Shown: positions 1-8,898 of the stretch, one piece after another
Numbering within the stretch: the stretch's first letter is position 1
Layout of the letters: the number at the start of each line of letters is the position of its first letter
NCBI GenBank assembly: GCA_964614535.1
Contig: CAZTOZ010000023.1
Span: forward strand, 62,001-126,000
DNA: 64,000 nucleotides
Direction: 5' to 3'
Source of the DNA: JALSHZ01 sp964614535
GTDB taxonomy: Bacteria > Pseudomonadota > Gammaproteobacteria > UWMA-0217
Program-made: the position numbers and the translations under genes
The notes under the pieces: generated by a model
The model's input: the letters and a program-made list of their open reading frames with translations, nothing else
Database searches by the model: none
What the model was told of the DNA's origin: nothing

Positions 1-1395
1 ATCGACCGCATCAAGGAGATGGTGCGTCTCGGCGGTGGGCTCGATGCAGACAACAATCTCAGCGAAGAGGCGCAGGCGCGGGCGCTGGCCTGCCTGCGGC
101 GCTTCGGTGAAAGGGTCAAGGATCTGCCCTACGGCAACGTCGCCGCCGTCGGCACCAATACGCTGCGGCAGTCCAACAATGCTCGCGAGTTCCTGTTTCG
201 TGCCCAGCTGGCGCTGGGACACCCCATCTCGGTCATCGGTGGCCGGGAAGAGGCGCGGCTCATCTATCTGGGCGTCTCCCACTCGCTGGCCAGCGACGAG
301 GGGCGCCGGTTCGTCATGGACATCGGCGGCGGCAGTACCGAACTGATCATCGGCGAAGGCTACGAGCCACTCCATCTGGAGAGTCTGCACATGGGCTGCG
401 TCAGCATGAGCCGGCGCTTCTTCGACGACGGCCGGCTCGACAAGAAACGTTGGCACCGCGCCAGCACCGCCGCCCATCTGGAGCTACGGCCGTTCAAGAA
501 GCGTTTTCGCCAGATCGGCTGGGAGTCGGCCACCGGCGCTTCGGGGACGATCAAGGCCGTTCACGGCGTCATCCAGGCGATGGCGATCGACCCGTATCGG
601 ATCACCCTCGACGGCATGTACCAGGTGCGTGATGCGATGATCGAGGCCGGTTCGCTCGACGCGCTGGCGCTGCCGGGGCTCAGTGACGAACGCAAGCCGG
701 TGTTTGCCGGCGGGCTTGCGGTGCTGATCGCCACCTTCGAGGCACTGCGGATCGACACGATGCGGGTCTCCGACGGCGCGCTGCGCGAAGGGCTGCTCTA
801 CGACCGCATCGGACGCTTCCAGCACGAGGACATCCGGGTCAAGACCGTCGCCGACATGCAGAAGCGTTTTCAGGTCAGCACCAGCCATGCACGGCGGGTC
901 AGCAAGACGGCCCACGAGCTGTTTTCGCGCGTCGAGGAGAAATGGAACCTGACACTGGCCCACGGCGAGTTGCTGCACTGGGCCGCCAGCCTCCACGAAG
1001 TGGGGCTGATCATCTCCCACAGCGGCTATCAGCGCCACGGCGCCTACATGATCGACAATGCCGACCTGCCGGGTTTCTCACTGGAGGAGCAGGACTGGAT
1101 GAGCGTGCTGGTGCGCTGCCATCGCCGCAAGATCGGCCATGCGCTCTACGAAGCCCTCCCCGAGGCGGATCGCGATGCCGCCCGGAAGCTCACCGTGCTG
1201 CTGCGCCTGGCCACCGTGCTGCACCGCTCGCGCGACGACGAGACCGCCCGGATCAAGAAGCTGAAGGCCGGCAAGGACAAGCTGAAGATCCGTTTCCGCA
1301 AGCATGAACTCGACAACCGCCTGTTGCTGTCGGCGGATCTGGCGCAGGAAGCGCAGGATCTCAAGGCCATCGGCTTCAAGCTCAAGTTCGAATAG
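1..1395 (+). CDS. ppx: Exopolyphosphatase, Ppx/GppA family (5' end outside window)
   Basis: The reading frame is open from the first base, so the gene starts upstream; 464 residues are visible and roughly the first 40-50 appear to be missing compared with the usual length of about 500. The sequence DIGGGSTELIIG (around residues 107-118) is the phosphate-binding loop of the ASKHA fold used by Ppx/GppA enzymes. The C-terminal half carries the helical HD-like domain (HEVGLIISHSGYQRHGAYM). Family members remove terminal phosphate from polyphosphate, or convert pppGpp to ppGpp. The long C-terminal domain favours Ppx over a short GppA-only form, but the sequence alone does not settle the substrate. 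Confidence 0.92.
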   Translation: MDRIKEMVRLGGGLDADNNLSEEAQARALACLRRFGERVKDLPYGNVAAVGTNTLRQSNNAREFLFRAQLALGHPISVIGGREEARLIYLGVSHSLASDEGRRFVMDIGGGSTELIIGEGYEPLHLESLHMGCVSMSRRFFDDGRLDKKRWHRASTAAHLELRPFKKRFRQIGWESATGASGTIKAVHGVIQAMAIDPYRITLDGMYQVRDAMIEAGSLDALALPGLSDERKPVFAGGLAVLIATFEALRIDTMRVSDGALREGLLYDRIGRFQHEDIRVKTVADMQKRFQVSTSHARRVSKTAHELFSRVEEKWNLTLAHGELLHWAASLHEVGLIISHSGYQRHGAYMIDNADLPGFSLEEQDWMSVLVRCHRRKIGHALYEALPEADRDAARKLTVLLRLATVLHRSRDDETARIKKLKAGKDKLKIRFRKHELDNRLLLSADLAQEAQDLKAIGFKLKFE

Positions 1396-1524
1396 GCACC
1401 GCCCGACGCTCCGTGGTGCTTGCATCGCTTGGCCCGATTTTGCATGGTATCGGCTGTTGCACCGTATGTTTCCGCACGCCGCCGGCGTGAGGAATCACGG
1501 ATACCGTCAAGCCGAGACCATGCC

Positions 1525-1827
1525 ATGAAAACCTATCTGCTCATGACCCTGCTGGTCGCCATCGTCGCCTTCTACCTCTACCTCAAGGCAAGCGGGCGTA
1601 TCCGCCTCGATGAGATGCAGCCGTTCCCGCTGCTGGCCATTCGCGCCGCCCTGTTCGTCATCAGCACCGCCTTCTTCGCGCTCGTCGTCGCCAAGCTGTT
1701 GCGCGCCACCTGGGGGTACGACGCGACACCGCTGTCGATCGCGCTCTACCTTGCCGGTGTCGCGGTGGCCATGGTCGCCGCCTTTCATACCACCCGCTGG
1801 CTCACCGACGGCAAGGGGGTGTTCTGA
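1525..1827 (+). CDS. Small three-helix inner-membrane protein, function unknown
   Basis: A 100-residue protein with three hydrophobic segments, at about residues 3-20, 33-55 and 70-90, separated by short charged loops. I chose the ATG at 1525 because translation from there opens directly with a membrane segment (MKTYLLMTLLVAIVAFYLYL); an upstream GTG at 1420 in the same frame would add an arginine-rich, unlikely leader. It lies 129 bases after ppx on the same strand and converges on trpB2 with a 12-base gap. No family is recognised. Confidence 0.6.
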   Translation: MKTYLLMTLLVAIVAFYLYLKASGRIRLDEMQPFPLLAIRAALFVISTAFFALVVAKLLRATWGYDATPLSIALYLAGVAVAMVAAFHTTRWLTDGKGVF

Positions 1828-1839
1828 GCCCGGGGCGGG

Positions 1840-3198
1840 TCAGCCCCGCGCCACCTTCGGCAGATGATCCAGAGCCTCGGCGATGGCCGTCTCGGGATAC
1901 TCGAAGTCTTCCAGCTCGCCGGAGAAATACTTGTCGTAGGCAGCCATGTCGAAATGACCGTGGCCGGAGAGGTTGAAGAACAGCGTTTTCGCCTCTCCGC
2001 TCTCCTTGCAGGCCAGCGCATCGTCGATGACCGCGCGAATGGCGTGGTTGGACTCGGGGGCGGGGATGATGCCCTCGGCGCGGGCGAAGGTGACGCCGGC
2101 CTCGAAGGTGGCCAGCTGGGGCACGGCACGGGCCTCGATCAGCCCCTCGTGATAGAGCTGGGAGACCAGCGCCGAGTCGCCGTGGTAGCGCAGGCCGCCG
2201 GCATGGATGCCGGGGGGCATGAAGTCGTGGCCCAGTGTGTACATCAGCAGCAGCGGCGTCATGCCGATGGCGTCACCGAAATCGTAGGCGTAGTGACCCT
2301 TGGTGAGCGTCGGACAGGAGGTGGGCTCCACCGCCACCAGCGTGACATCCCGGCCGGCGGCCTTGTCGGCGAAAAAGGGGAAGGCGACGCCGCCGAAGTT
2401 GGAGCCGCCGCCGCAAGGCGCATAGACCACGTCGGGATAGTCTCCCACTTTCTCGAACTGTTTCTTCGCCTCCTGGCCGATGACGGTCTGATGCAGCAGG
2501 ACGTGGTTGAGCACCGAGCCCAGCGCATAGTTGGTGTCCTTGCGTGACGCGGCCTCCTCGACGGCCTCGGAGATGGCGATGCCGAGCGAACCCGGTGAAT
2601 CGGGATCCTCGGCCAGTATCTTTCTGCCAGCCTCGGTCCGGTCGGTGGGGCTGGCGAGCACCTCGGCGCCCCAGCTGTGCATCATCGAGCGGCGAAACGG
2701 CTTCTGCTCGTAGCTTACCTTGACCATGTAGACACGCACCTCGAGGCCGAACATCTGTCCGGCCAGCGCCAGCGACGACCCCCACTGGCCGGCGCCGGTC
2801 TCGGTGGAGAGCCTTTTGATGCCCTCCTGCCGGTTGTACCACGCCTGCGGTACTGCGGTGTTGGGTTTGTGCGAGCCGGCCGGGCTGACACCTTCGTATT
2901 TGTAGTAGATCCTTGCCGGCGTGCCGAGCGCCGCTTCCAGACGGTGGGCACGGATCAGCGGCGATGGGCGCCACATCGTCAATGCCTGGCGCACCGGTTC
3001 GGGAATCTCGATCCAGCGTTCGGCGCTCACCTCCTGCTCGATCAACGCCTGCGGGAAGATCGCCGCCAGCGCATCCGGTCCGATGGGCTGGCCGTCCGGT
3101 CCCAGTGGCGGCGCTGGCGGATTGGGCATGTCGGCGACGACGTTGTACCAGTGGGTGGGAATCTCGTTCTCGTCGAGCAGGATCTTGGTCTGCGGCAT
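1840..3198 (-). CDS. trpB2: TrpB2-type tryptophan synthase beta chain
   Basis: This 452-residue PLP enzyme (fold type II) would condense indole with serine to make tryptophan. The PLP lysine sits in GVSPAGSHKPNTA (about residues 110-122), and the phosphate-binding glycine loop is APCGGGSNFGG. An N-terminal extension (HWYNVVADMPNPPAPPLGPDG) and the overall length are diagnostic of the TrpB2 branch rather than the roughly 400-residue TrpB1. No trpA or other trp gene is nearby, as is common for TrpB2, which often works without the alpha subunit, perhaps salvaging free indole. A purine-rich ribosome site (AGGAGAACCACC) precedes the ATG. Confidence 0.93.
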   Translation of the reverse strand: MPQTKILLDENEIPTHWYNVVADMPNPPAPPLGPDGQPIGPDALAAIFPQALIEQEVSAERWIEIPEPVRQALTMWRPSPLIRAHRLEAALGTPARIYYKYEGVSPAGSHKPNTAVPQAWYNRQEGIKRLSTETGAGQWGSSLALAGQMFGLEVRVYMVKVSYEQKPFRRSMMHSWGAEVLASPTDRTEAGRKILAEDPDSPGSLGIAISEAVEEAASRKDTNYALGSVLNHVLLHQTVIGQEAKKQFEKVGDYPDVVYAPCGGGSNFGGVAFPFFADKAAGRDVTLVAVEPTSCPTLTKGHYAYDFGDAIGMTPLLLMYTLGHDFMPPGIHAGGLRYHGDSALVSQLYHEGLIEARAVPQLATFEAGVTFARAEGIIPAPESNHAIRAVIDDALACKESGEAKTLFFNLSGHGHFDMAAYDKYFSGELEDFEYPETAIAEALDHLPKVARG

Positions 3199-3277
3199 GG
3201 TGGTTCTCCTGTGATGGTCGGATGAGATCGGAGCCCAACCATAGCACCATTGCGGGATTTTTTGACAGACCGTCCGT

Positions 3278-4024
3278 TCAGGCGCCGAACAGTTTCACTG
3301 CGATCACCAGCAGGGCCACCGCCAAGGTCGCGCGGATGATCTTTTCTCCGCCGCGGATCGATGCCTTGACCGCCGTCCAGGTGCCCAGCGCCATGCCGAT
3401 GGAGAGCGCGGTGGCAGCGAACCAGTCCACGTTGCCGGTGGCGATGAACAAGGCCACCGCCGGCACGGTGAACACCATGACGATGAAGACCTTGTGCACA
3501 TTGACGTCGGTGAGTTGCATCCGAAACAGGTGCAGCAGCGTCGCCATGATGACGAAGCCGACGCCCGCCTGGACGAACCCGCCGTAGAAACCGACACCGA
3601 ACATCACCGGCCAGGCCAGCCAGCGCCGCCAGCGGTGGGTAGCCGCGTGCTCGACGATCCGGGCCTTGGGCAGCAGCAACGACAACACGATGAGAATCAT
3701 CACGACACCGAGAATGCGGGTGAACAGCGCATCGTCGATCCTGACGGCATAGAAGGCGCCGAGAATCCCGCCGGGCAGTGTCATCAGCGCCAGCTTCGTG
3801 CTCAGCGGAAAATCGGACCGTTCGTTGTGGCGGAAGGTGGCCACCGCCATCAGCGCCTCGACCTGGATCGCAATGCGGTTGCTGCCGTTGGCCACCGTCG
3901 GGTCGTAGCCCATGAAGATCAGTAGCGGAATGGTCAGTGCCGAGCCGCCGCCGGCCAACACATTGAGGAAACCGGCGGCGGCGCCGGCCGCGGCCAGAAG
4001 GAGGAAGATGCCGAGATCGCTCAT
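3278..4024 (-). CDS. Sulfite exporter TauE/SafE family membrane protein
   Basis: A 248-residue multi-pass membrane protein with about 7-8 hydrophobic helices. The N-terminal half contains the family signature GGGSALTIPLLIFMGYDPTVANGSNR (cited in two overlapping parts: GGGSALTIPLL and DPTVANGSNR). TauE/SafE proteins export sulfite, sulfoacetate or other organic anions; the substrate cannot be read from sequence. It is followed on the same strand by trpB2 after 79 bases, which need not mean cotranscription. Sulfur-transfer genes at 29-30 kb make a sulfur substrate plausible, but that is inference. Confidence 0.88.
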   Translation of the reverse strand: MSDLGIFLLLAAAGAAAGFLNVLAGGGSALTIPLLIFMGYDPTVANGSNRIAIQVEALMAVATFRHNERSDFPLSTKLALMTLPGGILGAFYAVRIDDALFTRILGVVMILIVLSLLLPKARIVEHAATHRWRRWLAWPVMFGVGFYGGFVQAGVGFVIMATLLHLFRMQLTDVNVHKVFIVMVFTVPAVALFIATGNVDWFAATALSIGMALGTWTAVKASIRGGEKIIRATLAVALLVIAVKLFGA

Positions 4025-4207
4025 CGTGGGGTCGTCGTGTCCGGTGGCGGAATGATAGCAGCCAGGTCCGGGTGATCCGGGAATATTGCCCGAGAAGGAG
4101 GCGCCGGCGGAATTGTCCGTGGGCTGATCTACACTAAGAATTACAGGGGTCTGTGAACCGGCGTTCTCCCGATCCGCTGTTTTCCGGTCTGTCGGAGGCG
4201 CGGGGCG

Positions 4208-4225
4208 ACAACAACAATCACAAGG
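4208..4225 (+). promoter_or_regulatory. AAC-repeat leader directly upstream of the YiiX-like gene
   Basis: The sequence ACAACAACAATCACAAGG lies 11 bases before the ATG at 4237 and runs into the ribosome-binding site. It matches the ARN-repeat pattern bound by the distal face of Hfq and the CA motif of Pseudomonas Crc targets. Similar tracts precede many other genes in the window. Confidence 0.4.
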
Positions 4226-4236
4226 CGGAGCAGTCT

Positions 4237-5148
4237 ATGACGGGGCGATGGCGAGAGAGGATTTGGCAGCGAATCGTCGCTTGGCTCAATGCCCGCCCGG
4301 AGGGCGAGCCGGCCCATTCGCTGTGCAATTTCGAGCGTCTCAAGCGCGAGATCCGTCCCGCCGACGTGTTGCTGGTGGAGGGGCGTTCGCGCGTCAGCGA
4401 GGTGATCAAGATCGTCACCCTGTCGCCGTGGACCCATGCCGGGCTCTATATCGGTCGTCCCGTCGATATCGACGACCCGGGCATGCGGGCGCGGCTGGCA
4501 CGGCACCACGACGGTGATCCGTGGGAGCCGCTACTGGTCGAATCGCTGCTCGGTCGCGGCACCATCGTCCGGCCGCTGTCGGTCTATGAAAAGGATCATG
4601 TGCGGGTCTGCCGGCCGACCGGGTTGCTGCTCGACGATGTGCGGAAGGTGGTCGATTTCGCCATCGAACAGCTCGGCACCGATTACGATGTCCGTCAACT
4701 GCTCGACCTGGCGCGGCTCGGCTTCCCCTATGCCGTGTTGCCGCGGCGCTGGCGGTCCAGTCTGTTTCAGCACAACGCCGGCAAGCCGACCCACATCGTC
4801 TGCTCCAGTATGATCGCGCGCTGTTTTCAGCAGGTGGGGTATCCGATCCTGCCGATCGTCCGCATCGGTGAAGACGGCGAGAGGGTGCGTTTCTACCAAC
4901 GCAATTTCCGTCTGTTCGTGCCGTCTGACTTCGACTACTCACCCTATTTCGAAATCGTCAAGTTTTCCTGGTGGGGTGGCAATGAGGAGGCGGCCTACCG
5001 CCGCATCGACTGGGCCGGCGAGGCCGGTACGACGGCGCCGGTTGCCGCCAGCGGCGTAGGCGCCCAGGGGATGGCGGCCAGCGTGGTGCGGCTGGCGACC
5101 CGTTCGCTCGGCGGCCAGGTGGCCGGGAGGTTCAAATGGTCTGGCTGA
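4237..5148 (+). CDS. YiiX/YebB-like permuted NlpC/P60 (papain-fold) cysteine hydrolase
   Basis: A 303-residue protein whose core matches the permuted NlpC/P60 (DUF830) fold: DVLLVEGRSRVSEVIKIVT, then the catalytic histidine in THAGLYIG (about residue 70) and the cysteine in HIVCSSMIARCF (about residue 190). Relatives are amidases or peptidases of lipids or peptidoglycan; the substrate is unknown. I chose the ATG at 4237, preceded by AAGGCGGAG, over a GTG at 4153 in the same frame. The stop codon lies inside fadE (13-base overlap), so the gene is probably the first of the beta-oxidation operon, which hints at an acyl or lipid substrate. A C-terminal Ala/Gly/Val-rich tail of about 40 residues is less conserved. 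Confidence 0.75.
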   Translation: MTGRWRERIWQRIVAWLNARPEGEPAHSLCNFERLKREIRPADVLLVEGRSRVSEVIKIVTLSPWTHAGLYIGRPVDIDDPGMRARLARHHDGDPWEPLLVESLLGRGTIVRPLSVYEKDHVRVCRPTGLLLDDVRKVVDFAIEQLGTDYDVRQLLDLARLGFPYAVLPRRWRSSLFQHNAGKPTHIVCSSMIARCFQQVGYPILPIVRIGEDGERVRFYQRNFRLFVPSDFDYSPYFEIVKFSWWGGNEEAAYRRIDWAGEAGTTAPVAASGVGAQGMAASVVRLATRSLGGQVAGRFKWSG

Positions 5149-7550
5149 TCCTGTTGCTGCTGATCTTTGCGGTGGCCGGCTATCGCCGCGCCCCGCTGTT
5201 GCCATTGATCGCCGCAATGACGGCCTGGCTGGTGCTGGTGGTGGTCTTTGGCGCGCTCGATGGCTGGCTGATCCTGCCGTGGCTGCTGGTGGCGCTCAAT
5301 GTCGTACTCATCGGCATCGACCCGGTCCGCAAACGGCTGGTCAGCCGGCCGGTGATGGGGCTGCTGCGCGATGCGCTGCCACCGATTTCCGAGACCGAGC
5401 GGGAGGCGCTGGAGAGCGGCGACGTCTGGTGGGACGGGGAACTCTTCTCCGGCAAGCCAGACTGGCAACGGCTGCGGGACTGGCCGCCGCCACGCCTGAC
5501 GCGCCGCGAGCAGGCGTTCCTCGACGATCAGGTGGAAACCCTCTGCCGCATGCTCGACGACTGGGAGATCACCCACGAGCGGTATGACCTGCCGCCCGAG
5601 GTGTGGGAGTGGCTGCGGCGCGAACGCTTCTTCGGGATGATCCTGCCGGAGGCCTACGGCGGGCTGGGTTTTTCGGCGCTGGCCCACTCCGAGGTCATCG
5701 TCAAGATCGCCAGCCGCAGCATCACCGCGGCGGTCACGGTGATGGTGCCCAACTCCCTCGGCCCGGGCCAGCTGTTGCTCAACTACGGCACCGAGGCGCA
5801 GAAGGAGAAGTACCTGCGCCGGCTCGCCGAAGGCCGGGAGATCCCCTGTTTCGCCCTCACCGGGCCGGAGGCGGGCAGCGATGCCAGCGCCATTCCCGAC
5901 ACCGGGATCGTCGTCGAGCGTGATGGCGAGCTGGGCATCCTGCTGAACTGGGAGAAGCGCTATATCACCCTGGGGCCGGTGGCGACGCTGTTGGGTCTGG
6001 CCTTCCACCTCTACGATCCCGATCACCTCATCGGTGACGTCGAGGACGTCGGCATCTCGCTGGCGCTGATTCCCACCGACCACCCGGGGGTCGAAATCGG
6101 GCGGCGCCATTTTCCGCTCGACATCCCGTTTCAGAATGGCCCCAACCGTGGCCGTGACGTCTTCATTCCGCTCGACTGGCTCATCGGGGGCGTGGCCCAG
6201 GCCGGCCGTGGCTGGCGGATGCTGGTGGAGTGCCTCGGCGAGGGGCGGGGGATCTCGCTGCCGGCGCTGTCGGTGGGCGGCGCCAAGCTGGCCAGCCGCA
6301 TCACCGGCGCCTACGCGCGCGTGCGTACCCAGTTCGGTCTGCCGATCGGCCGCTTCGAGGGGGTGGAGATGCCGCTGGCGCGGATCCTCGGCAATACCTA
6401 CCTGATGGACGCCGGGCGCCGGTTGACGCTGATGGCGCTCGACCAGGGGCACCGGCCGGCCATCGTCACCGCGCTGCTCAAGTATCAGCTCACCGAACGG
6501 CTGCGGCGCGTCGTCAACGACGCGATGGATATCCAGGGGGGCAGCGGCATCTGCCTGGGACCCTCCAACTATCTGGGCCGCACCTACCAGTCGATTCCGA
6601 TTGCCATCACCGTCGAGGGTGCCAATATCCTCACCCGCAGTCTCATCGTCTTCGGTCAGGGGGCGTTGCGTGGGCATCCGTGGCTCTATCGGGAGATGCA
6701 GGCGGTCTCCGATAACGACCTCGATGCCTTCGACCGGGCGCTCCTGGGTCACAGCCTGTTCCTGTTCAGCAATCTGGTGCGCAGCGTCTGGTTCGGCCTG
6801 ACCGGGGGGGTGTTCGAGACCGCCGGTTCCCCATCGACCCGGCGCTACTATCGCCACCTCACCCGGCTGAGTGCCGGCTTTGCACTGTTGACCGACTATG
6901 CGCTGCTGACGCTCGGTGGTTCGCTGAAACGGCGTGAGCGGCTGTCCGGCCGCTTTGCCGACATTCTCGCCAACCTCTATCTCTGCTCCGCCGTGCTGAA
7001 GCATTTCGAATGCGAGGGGGAGCCGGAGGCGGATCTGCCGCTGCTCGACTATGCCTGTACCCTGACCCGGCACCGTGCCCAGCAAGGGATGCTGGCCGTC
7101 TTTCACAACCTGCCGCTGCCGTGGCTCGGAAGAGTGCTGCGCGCGGCGATGTTTCCGTTCGGCAAACCCTACGGCCCGCCCGACGATCGGCAGATCCACG
7201 CGGTGGCCGAGCTGGCACTGCGCGACTCACCGACCCGTGACCGGCTCACCCGGGGCATCTTCGTCACCACCGACCCCGACGACCGCACCGGCCGGATCGA
7301 GGCGGCCTTTGCCCGGGCGCAGGCCTGTGAGGTGGTGGAGAAGCGCTTGCGACAGAAGATCCGCCAGGGGGCGGTGACGGGTCACGGCTGGCTGGAGAAG
7401 ATCGACGATGCCCACGTCAAGGGGTTGATCGACGACGACGAGGCGGCGGCACTGCGCGAGGCGTGGCGGGCGATGCGTCGGGCCATCGCGGTCGATGCCT
7501 TCGATGCCGACTATTTCACGCCCCGGCCCCGCGCCGCTGCGAAACGATGA
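5136..7550 (+). CDS. fadE: Acyl-CoA dehydrogenase FadE
   Basis: At 804 residues this is the long FadE type (E. coli FadE is about 814), not the roughly 390-residue soluble acyl-CoA dehydrogenase. Two hydrophobic segments at residues 1-16 and 20-55 anchor it to the inner membrane. The dehydrogenase core spans about residues 110-500 with FAD and substrate motifs such as CFALTGPEAGSDA and VEGANILTRSL; a FadE-specific C-terminal helical extension follows. It catalyses the first oxidation step of fatty acyl-CoA. It overlaps the upstream gene by 13 bases and is followed 16 bases later by a thiolase gene, giving an operon for three of the beta-oxidation activities. Confidence 0.95.
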   Translation: MVWLILLLLIFAVAGYRRAPLLPLIAAMTAWLVLVVVFGALDGWLILPWLLVALNVVLIGIDPVRKRLVSRPVMGLLRDALPPISETEREALESGDVWWDGELFSGKPDWQRLRDWPPPRLTRREQAFLDDQVETLCRMLDDWEITHERYDLPPEVWEWLRRERFFGMILPEAYGGLGFSALAHSEVIVKIASRSITAAVTVMVPNSLGPGQLLLNYGTEAQKEKYLRRLAEGREIPCFALTGPEAGSDASAIPDTGIVVERDGELGILLNWEKRYITLGPVATLLGLAFHLYDPDHLIGDVEDVGISLALIPTDHPGVEIGRRHFPLDIPFQNGPNRGRDVFIPLDWLIGGVAQAGRGWRMLVECLGEGRGISLPALSVGGAKLASRITGAYARVRTQFGLPIGRFEGVEMPLARILGNTYLMDAGRRLTLMALDQGHRPAIVTALLKYQLTERLRRVVNDAMDIQGGSGICLGPSNYLGRTYQSIPIAITVEGANILTRSLIVFGQGALRGHPWLYREMQAVSDNDLDAFDRALLGHSLFLFSNLVRSVWFGLTGGVFETAGSPSTRRYYRHLTRLSAGFALLTDYALLTLGGSLKRRERLSGRFADILANLYLCSAVLKHFECEGEPEADLPLLDYACTLTRHRAQQGMLAVFHNLPLPWLGRVLRAAMFPFGKPYGPPDDRQIHAVAELALRDSPTRDRLTRGIFVTTDPDDRTGRIEAAFARAQACEVVEKRLRQKIRQGAVTGHGWLEKIDDAHVKGLIDDDEAAALREAWRAMRRAIAVDAFDADYFTPRPRAAAKR

Positions 7551-7566
7551 AACGAGGTTGAACACC

Positions 7567-8898
7567 ATGGCTGAAGCCGTCTATCTCATCGATGGAGCCC
7601 GCACACCGTTTCTGCGCGCGGCGGGCAGACCGAACCCGTTTCATGCCGCCGATCTGCTGCTCGGCGCGGCGCGGCCGCTGCTGCTGCGCCAGCCATTTGC
7701 GCCGGATGCCTTCGACGAGGTGATCGCCGGCTGTGTCATGCCGCGGCCGGATGAAGCCAATATTGCCCGGATTCTGGCGTTGCGGCTCGGTTGCGGTGAA
7801 CGGGTTCCCGCCTTCACGGTACAGCGCAACTGCGCCTCGGGCATGCAGGCGCTGGATACGGCCGCTCGCAATATCGCCCACGGCCATGCCGATCTGGTGC
7901 TGGCCGCCGGGGTAGAGGCGATGAGTCATGCGCCGTTGCTGCTGCGCGAGGAGATGGTGGCCTGGCTGGCCGACTGGCGCGCGACCAGGCGGATCGGCGC
8001 CCGGCTGAAATTGCTCGGACGGTTGCGGGCTCGCCATCTGGCGCCGGTGATCGCGCTGCTCGAGGGACTGAGCGACCCGGTGGTGGGGCTGAGCATGGGA
8101 CAGACGGCCGAGAATCTCGCCTGGCGTTTCGACATCTCGCGCGAGGCGATGGACGCCTACGCGCTGCGCAGCCACCAACGGCTGGCGGCGGCCATCGACG
8201 ACGGGCGCCTCGACGAGATCGTGCCGCTGTACGGGTTGTCGGGCACGCTGTACGCGCGGGACGACGGGCTGCGGCGCGATACGTCGATGGAGAAGCTGGC
8301 CCGTCTTGCGCCGGTCTTCGACAGGCCCTACGGGCTGGTGACGGCCGGCAACAGCGCCCAGATCACCGATGGTGCCGCCTGCCTGATCCTTGCCAGCGAA
8401 CGGGCGGTGGAGGCCCACGACCTGCCCGTGCTGGCGCGGATCCACCCCGCCAGCTGGGCCGGACTCGATCCGGCACAGATGGGACTCGGGCCGACCCACG
8501 CCATCGCCGCGCTGTTGCAACACCACGATCTGGCGTTGCAGCAGATCGACTGGTTCGAGATCAACGAAGCCTTCGCCGCCCAGGTGCTGGCCTGCGTCAA
8601 GACTCTGGCCGACAACGACTACTGCCGAGACCAGTTGGGCCTGGAGGGCGCCATCGGCGAAATCCCGATGGAGCGGCTCAACGTCGATGGCGGTGGCATC
8701 AGTCTCGGCCATCCGGTGGGGGCCAGTGGTGCGCGGATCGTGCTTCATTTGGCGAAGGTGTTGCAACGCGAGGGCGGCCACAAGGGGATCGCCAGCCTCT
8801 GCATCGGCGGGGGGCAGGGGGGCGCGATGCTGGTGGAGCGGGTAGGAGTGACAACCTCGGAAACGGGAGCAGGCAGATGGGCGACTATGAACACCTGA
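7567..8898 (+). CDS. Acetyl-CoA acyltransferase (thiolase), FadI/FadA type
   Basis: A 443-residue thiolase. The acyl-accepting cysteine is in QRNCASGMQALD (about residue 90), and the catalytic His and second Cys are in SLGHPVGASGARI and ASLCIGGGQGGAML near the C terminus. It cleaves 3-ketoacyl-CoA to acetyl-CoA and a shortened acyl-CoA. The length and extra middle insert suggest the FadI branch (about 435 residues) over FadA (about 390). I chose the ATG at 7567 since MAEAVYLIDGARTPF is the usual thiolase start. The last 22 bases overlap the FadB-like gene, so the two subunits of the trifunctional complex are probably translationally coupled. Confidence 0.92.
   Translation: MAEAVYLIDGARTPFLRAAGRPNPFHAADLLLGAARPLLLRQPFAPDAFDEVIAGCVMPRPDEANIARILALRLGCGERVPAFTVQRNCASGMQALDTAARNIAHGHADLVLAAGVEAMSHAPLLLREEMVAWLADWRATRRIGARLKLLGRLRARHLAPVIALLEGLSDPVVGLSMGQTAENLAWRFDISREAMDAYALRSHQRLAAAIDDGRLDEIVPLYGLSGTLYARDDGLRRDTSMEKLARLAPVFDRPYGLVTAGNSAQITDGAACLILASERAVEAHDLPVLARIHPASWAGLDPAQMGLGPTHAIAALLQHHDLALQQIDWFEINEAFAAQVLACVKTLADNDYCRDQLGLEGAIGEIPMERLNVDGGGISLGHPVGASGARIVLHLAKVLQREGGHKGIASLCIGGGQGGAMLVERVGVTTSETGAGRWATMNT

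Noticed and set aside
4995..7199. A 734-codon open frame on the minus strand opposite fadE
   Set aside because: It lies antisense to a strong FadE match and has the low-complexity Arg/Pro/Gln/His composition of an antisense frame in high-GC DNA.
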